Positions 61,057 to 64,000 of a stretch of DNA of 64,000 nucleotides are shown piece by piece (the first letter of the stretch is position 1; every line of letters begins with the position of its first letter). The translations under genes were made by a program, and so were the position numbers. The notes below the pieces were generated by a model. It searched no databases. It worked only from the letters and a program-made list of their open reading frames with translations, and was not told the DNA's origin. Source of the DNA: Gemmatimonadales bacterium (lineage in GTDB: Bacteria; Gemmatimonadota; Gemmatimonadetes; Gemmatimonadales; JACORV01); contig DATJUT010000015.1 of the NCBI GenBank assembly GCA_035502185.1, positions 93,316 through 157,315 of the forward strand. The letters are read 5' to 3'.

Positions 61057-61658
61057 GCGCCCGGGAACTGCCGCCGCGCGGAAAACGCCTGCGCGATCGT
61101 CTCCCCGTCGGCGTATTCCAGCTCGCCGCCCACGGGCAGGCCCCGCGCCAGCCGGGTCACCGCCACGTCCGGCGAGCGCGCGCGCAGCGTGCGCTCCACG
61201 TAGTGGGCCGTCGCCTCCCCCTCCACCGACGGATTGGTGGCCACGATGATCTCCCGCACGGCCGTGCCGTTGGCCACGCGCGCCAGCAGCGACGCCACGT
61301 TCAGCTGGTCGGGTCCCACGCCGTCCAGCGGCGAGAGCCGGCCGCCCAGCACGTGGTAGCGGCCCCGGTACTCGCCGGACCGCTCGATCGCCGCCACGTC
61401 GGAGGCCTCCTCCACGACGCAGATCAGCGCGCCATCGCGCCGCGCGTCGCTGCAGATGGCGCACGGGTCCGACTCCGTGAGGTCCCCGCAGACCGAGCAG
61501 GCGCGGATCCGTTCGCCGAGCGCGGCCACCGCACGGGCCAGGCGCGCGGACTCCTCACGGGGCTGCTTGAGCAGGAAGTACGTCAGGCGCTGCGCCGTCT
61601 TGCGGCCGATTCCCGGGAGCTTCGCGAGTTCGGCGACCAGCTCCTCGATGGCGGACAC
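61053..61658 (-). CDS. recR: Recombination mediator RecR
   Basis: 201 aa. Helix-hairpin-helix LAKLPGIGRKTAQRLTYFLL (12-31), C4 zinc finger CSVCGDLTESDPCAIC (54-69), Toprim domain with ICVVEEASDVAAIERSG and VATNPSVEGEATAHYV, and the C-terminal LARGLPVGGELEYADGETIAQAF. RecR helps load RecA at gaps with RecF and RecO. GTG 61658 lies two bases after ybaB. The dnaX-ybaB-recR order is common in bacteria. Confidence 0.97.
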   Translation of the reverse strand: MSAIEELVAELAKLPGIGRKTAQRLTYFLLKQPREESARLARAVAALGERIRACSVCGDLTESDPCAICSDARRDGALICVVEEASDVAAIERSGEYRGRYHVLGGRLSPLDGVGPDQLNVASLLARVANGTAVREIIVATNPSVEGEATAHYVERTLRARSPDVAVTRLARGLPVGGELEYADGETIAQAFSARRQFPGA

Positions 61659-61660
61659 GG

Positions 61661-61975
61661 CTACAGCGAAAACGGCAGCGGGAACGGCAGGACGCTCTGG
61701 ACTTTCTTGACCTCGTCCTGGGCCATCTCCGCCGCCCGCTTCTGCACCTCCGCCACCGCGGCCACGACCAGATCCTCGAGCATCTCGACGTCGCCCCCGA
61801 GCAGGCTGGGGTCGATGTGGACCTCCCGCACCTGGCCCCGGCCGTCGGCCGTCACGGTGACCATGCCGCCACCGGCCGAGCCCGTCACGGTGCGCTGCGC
61901 CAGCTCGCTCTGAATCGCGGCCAACCGCCCCTGCATTTGCTGCCCGAACTGGAGGAGCGCACGAATATCGGTCAT
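61661..61975 (-). CDS. ybaB: YbaB/EbfC family nucleoid-associated protein
   Basis: 104 aa from ATG 61975 (MTDIRALLQFGQQMQGRLAA). The usual pattern is visible: a helix, then TVTGSAGGGMVTVTADGRGQVREVHIDPSLL, then LEDLVVAAVAEVQKRAAEMA. The family binds DNA as dimers with little sequence choice. An in-frame ATG at 62011 would add 12 Pro-rich residues without family similarity. Confidence 0.94.
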   Translation of the reverse strand: MTDIRALLQFGQQMQGRLAAIQSELAQRTVTGSAGGGMVTVTADGRGQVREVHIDPSLLGGDVEMLEDLVVAAVAEVQKRAAEMAQDEVKKVQSVLPFPLPFSL

Positions 61976-62013
61976 TGGTGGAAACCTAGGCCCCGCGCCT
62001 GCCGGGGGCAAGC

Positions 62014-63828
62014 CTACTCGAGAAGCTCCAAGTCCAAGCTGTCTATAGCGCTATCTAGCGTCGGGTCCTTCCCGCGCAGGGCCTGGAGCCGCTCGGCCTT
62101 CGCCCCCGTGGCGGTGACCCGCTGCGCGGTGGGACGGACCGGCGACTCGCGCACCGTCCCGCTCGGCGCACCGGGGCCCGCGCTCCCGCCGGGGGACCCG
62201 GCCTGGGCCCGGGGTGGTCCGCCGGACGCCTCCGCGGCGACGACCCGGACCGGGGTGCCGAGCACCCGCCCCACGATCGCCTCGATCGACGGGCGCCCCC
62301 GGCTCAGCCCCTCCCCGGTCATGGGGTTGCCTCCCCTGGCGCGGATGCGGACCGCCGTGCCGTCGCAGGCCACCGGCTCCGCATCCTCGAGGGCGCTGGC
62401 GAGCATCGGCTTCTCCGCGCGCGCGGCCGCCACGACGTCCGCCCAGGCGCCGCGCACGGCCTCGAGGGTGAGCGGGCCGCCCGGCGCGCTCGCTCGCGGC
62501 GGCGCCGGCGCGGGGGCCGGTGTCGGTGCCGACGCCGCCGGCGCCGCGCTCTCGCGTACGGCAGGGGCCGCCGGGTCGCGCATCGTCGCCGGGCGCGACG
62601 AGGCGGGTGCCGGGCTCTGGCCGCCGCCCTCCGACGCTCTGGTCACCGCTCGCACCTTGCCGTCCGGCAACTTCCCTGCACTCTCGCCTCTGAGCAGTTC
62701 CGCTATCTCCACGGTGCGGTCCATGAGACACCACCGCACCAGCATCGTCTCGACGGCGAGCCGGGCATGCGCCCCGCGCCGGATCGGCTCCTCCGCCTCC
62801 TCGAGCACGTGGAGCATCCGCAGGAGGTCGCCGGGCTCCAGGGCCGGAGCGATGCGGCTCACCTGCGCCGCGAGCGCCGACGACACGCCCTCGGGCCGGC
62901 CCCCGAGCCGCACCGCGAGCAGCGCGCGCAGCACGTCGCCCGCGCCGTCCGTGAACGCCGTGAGGTCGAGACCGGCCTCCACCAGCTTGGCGACGAACGG
63001 GAACACGTCCGCCGCCCGGTGCTCCGCGACCATGTCCAGCGCCTCGGCGTAGAGCTCGTCGCCCACCAGGCCCAGGACCTGGCGTACCCGCGCCGCGGTG
63101 AGCGTGCCCTCGCCGAACGCGGTGGCCTGGTCCAGGACCGACAGCGCGTCCCGCAGGCCGCCGTCGGCGACGCGGGCGATGATCTCGACCGCGTCGTCGT
63201 CCGCGGTGAGGCCTTCCCGCACCAGGACGCTCCGGACGTGGTCCGCGATCGCCTGCGGCCCCACCCGCCGGAAGTCGAACCGCTGCAGCCGGCTCATCAC
63301 CGGCGCGGCGGTGTTGGTGATCTTGTGCGGCTCGGTGGTGGCGAAGACGAAGACGACGCCCGCCGGCGGCTCCTCGAGGATCTTGAGGAGGGCGTTCCAG
63401 GCGTCGCGGGTCAGCATGTGGGCCTCGTCCACGATGTACACCTTGTGGCGGCCCTCCTGCGACGCCGCGTACATCGCCCGCTCGCGGAGGTCGCGCGCGT
63501 CGTCCACGCCGCGGTTGCTGGCCGCGTCGATCTCGACCACGTCGAGGCTCGCCGAGCCCGCCCAGATGCGCGCGCACGACGGGCACTCGCCGCACGGCTC
63601 GCCGGGGGCCGCGGTGGGCCGGCCCGCGTGGCGGGCCTCGCAGTTCAGGGCCATGGCGAGGATGCGGGCGGCGGTGGTCTTGCCCACGCCGCGCGGGCCG
63701 GCGAACAGGTAGCCGTGGGCGACCTTCCCCTGCTCCACGGCGCCGCGGAGCGCGCGCGCGACGTGCTCCTGGGCGACCAGGTCGGCGAACAGACGCGGAC
63801 GGTAGCGGCGTGCGAGGGCTAGGTACAT
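62014..63828 (-). CDS. dnaX: DNA polymerase III subunit gamma/tau
   Basis: 604-aa clamp-loader ATPase. Walker A FAGPRGVGKTTAAR near 42-55, the zinc-binding cysteines CEARHAG...PCGECPSC near 64-86, Walker B VYIVDEAHML, sensor 1 FVFATTEPHKI and the arginine-finger region VMSRLQRFDFR. A Pro/Ala-rich tau linker (about 415-470) leads to a C-terminal domain. I see no A-rich slippery site for programmed frameshifting, so gamma, if made, arises differently. ATG 63828 is 31 bp after the SRP RNA. Confidence 0.96.
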   Translation of the reverse strand: MYLALARRYRPRLFADLVAQEHVARALRGAVEQGKVAHGYLFAGPRGVGKTTAARILAMALNCEARHAGRPTAAPGEPCGECPSCARIWAGSASLDVVEIDAASNRGVDDARDLRERAMYAASQEGRHKVYIVDEAHMLTRDAWNALLKILEEPPAGVVFVFATTEPHKITNTAAPVMSRLQRFDFRRVGPQAIADHVRSVLVREGLTADDDAVEIIARVADGGLRDALSVLDQATAFGEGTLTAARVRQVLGLVGDELYAEALDMVAEHRAADVFPFVAKLVEAGLDLTAFTDGAGDVLRALLAVRLGGRPEGVSSALAAQVSRIAPALEPGDLLRMLHVLEEAEEPIRRGAHARLAVETMLVRWCLMDRTVEIAELLRGESAGKLPDGKVRAVTRASEGGGQSPAPASSRPATMRDPAAPAVRESAAPAASAPTPAPAPAPPRASAPGGPLTLEAVRGAWADVVAAARAEKPMLASALEDAEPVACDGTAVRIRARGGNPMTGEGLSRGRPSIEAIVGRVLGTPVRVVAAEASGGPPRAQAGSPGGSAGPGAPSGTVRESPVRPTAQRVTATGAKAERLQALRGKDPTLDSAIDSLDLELLE

Positions 63829-63859
63829 GCGACTCGGTGATCGGGAAGGAGGAGAGGAT

Positions 63860-63956
63860 GCCCCAGGCTCCCCGCCGCGACGCGAGACATCACTTAGCGC
63901 TGCTGCCTTCGGGGCCCTGACGCGGTTCGTGCGCCCTCGCCCGTCGGACCTGGGGC
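63860..63956 (-). ncRNA. ffs: Signal recognition particle RNA, small bacterial type
   Basis: On the minus strand a 97-nt region is closed by GCCCCAGG/CCTGGGGC. Its apical part contains GTCAGGGCCCCGAAGGCAGCAGC, the conserved domain IV that binds Ffh (consensus GUCAGGxCCGGAAGGxAGCAGC). It lies 31 bp upstream of dnaX, a placement seen in many bacteria. The ends are set by the closing stem and may be off by a few bases. Confidence 0.87.
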
Positions 63957-63962
63957 ACTCTC

Positions 63963-63992
63963 AAGGTAGCACGCCCCTGCGACAGAGACCAG
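63963..63992 (-). promoter_or_regulatory. Putative promoter of the SRP RNA
   Basis: On the minus strand TACCTT (63963-63968) lies six bases before the RNA 5' end, the right distance for a -10 box. The -35 area (TGGTCT/CTGGTC near 63986-63992) is a poor match. Confidence 0.35.
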
Positions 63993-64000
63993 TTGCGAGA

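Noticed and set aside
62014-63828. Programmed frameshift site in dnaX for the gamma subunit
   Set aside because: No A-run slippery heptamer such as A-AAA-AAG was seen in the linker region.

Overview
The window is about 70% GC, gene-dense and free of rRNA or tRNA genes. Gene content points to a soil-type Gram-negative bacterium, most likely a member of the Gemmatimonadota: an outer membrane (TolC proteins, RND and MacAB-type efflux, beta-barrels ending in Phe), MglA/MglB polarity proteins, a bacillithiol deacetylase, and Gemmatimonadota-style secreted repeat proteins. The phylum is an inference from gene content and base composition, not from a marker gene.

Layout. 1-4.1 kb (minus): thpR, a membrane protein, an NtrC-type regulator, a second membrane protein and the N-terminal part of an aldehyde dehydrogenase, as a tight operon. 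4.1-9.9 kb: a lipoprotein, YifB/ComM ATPase, a double-receiver protein with a dead GGDEF domain, a GT2 glycosyltransferase and an APC permease. 9.9-20.3 kb: a secreted metallopeptidase/WD40/beta-barrel fusion, a small outer-membrane protein, a soluble hybrid kinase, a giant NtrY-like kinase, a creatininase-family hydrolase and a secreted protein. 20.4-26.4 kb: a five-gene TolC/MacA/ABC efflux operon behind a palindrome-bearing promoter. 26.5-31.5 kb: thiol and sulfur metabolism (bshB1, cysteine desulfurase, mnmA), a SixA-like phosphatase and an SRPBCC protein, separated by unusual heptanucleotide repeats. 31.5-41.8 kb: a CuA-type cupredoxin, DUF5679, rocD, a frameshifted lipoprotein, a ClC channel, a GH5 cellulase, a CBM48-esterase, DUF2164, an SDR and a Tat-exported alpha-galactosidase-like enzyme. 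41.9-48.6 kb: an RND tripartite operon divergent from an MFS exporter. 48.8-55.1 kb: an HK/RR pair downstream of grpE-dnaJ, and a divergent ECF sigma, membrane protein and PDZ protein operon. 55.3-64 kb (minus): a long run from the SRP RNA through dnaX, ybaB, recR, mglB, mglA, pgsA, cinA and an alpha/beta hydrolase to tnaA.

The most unusual feature is a family of degenerate 7-nt repeats at eight intergenic places. Most are arranged as G-rich heptads, a centre, then complementary C-rich heptads, so they would fold into long imperfect hairpins. Three sequence classes occur (GTGAGNN, GT-rich, GGGGTTN). Two copies 22 kb apart match at 48 of 54 positions, and three share the edge GAAGCGTGA at or just beyond the upstream stop codon. 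In one locus (27268-27943) the centre holds a four-helix-bundle gene of the 23S-rRNA-intervening-sequence family, an architecture like rRNA intervening sequences but between protein genes. I regard this as the best candidate for an undescribed element.

Other points: three genes with a -10-like box almost touching the ATG (leaderless transcripts), a hydrolase whose only well-placed start is ACG, a one-base frameshift splitting a lipoprotein, and palindromes at both efflux operons.
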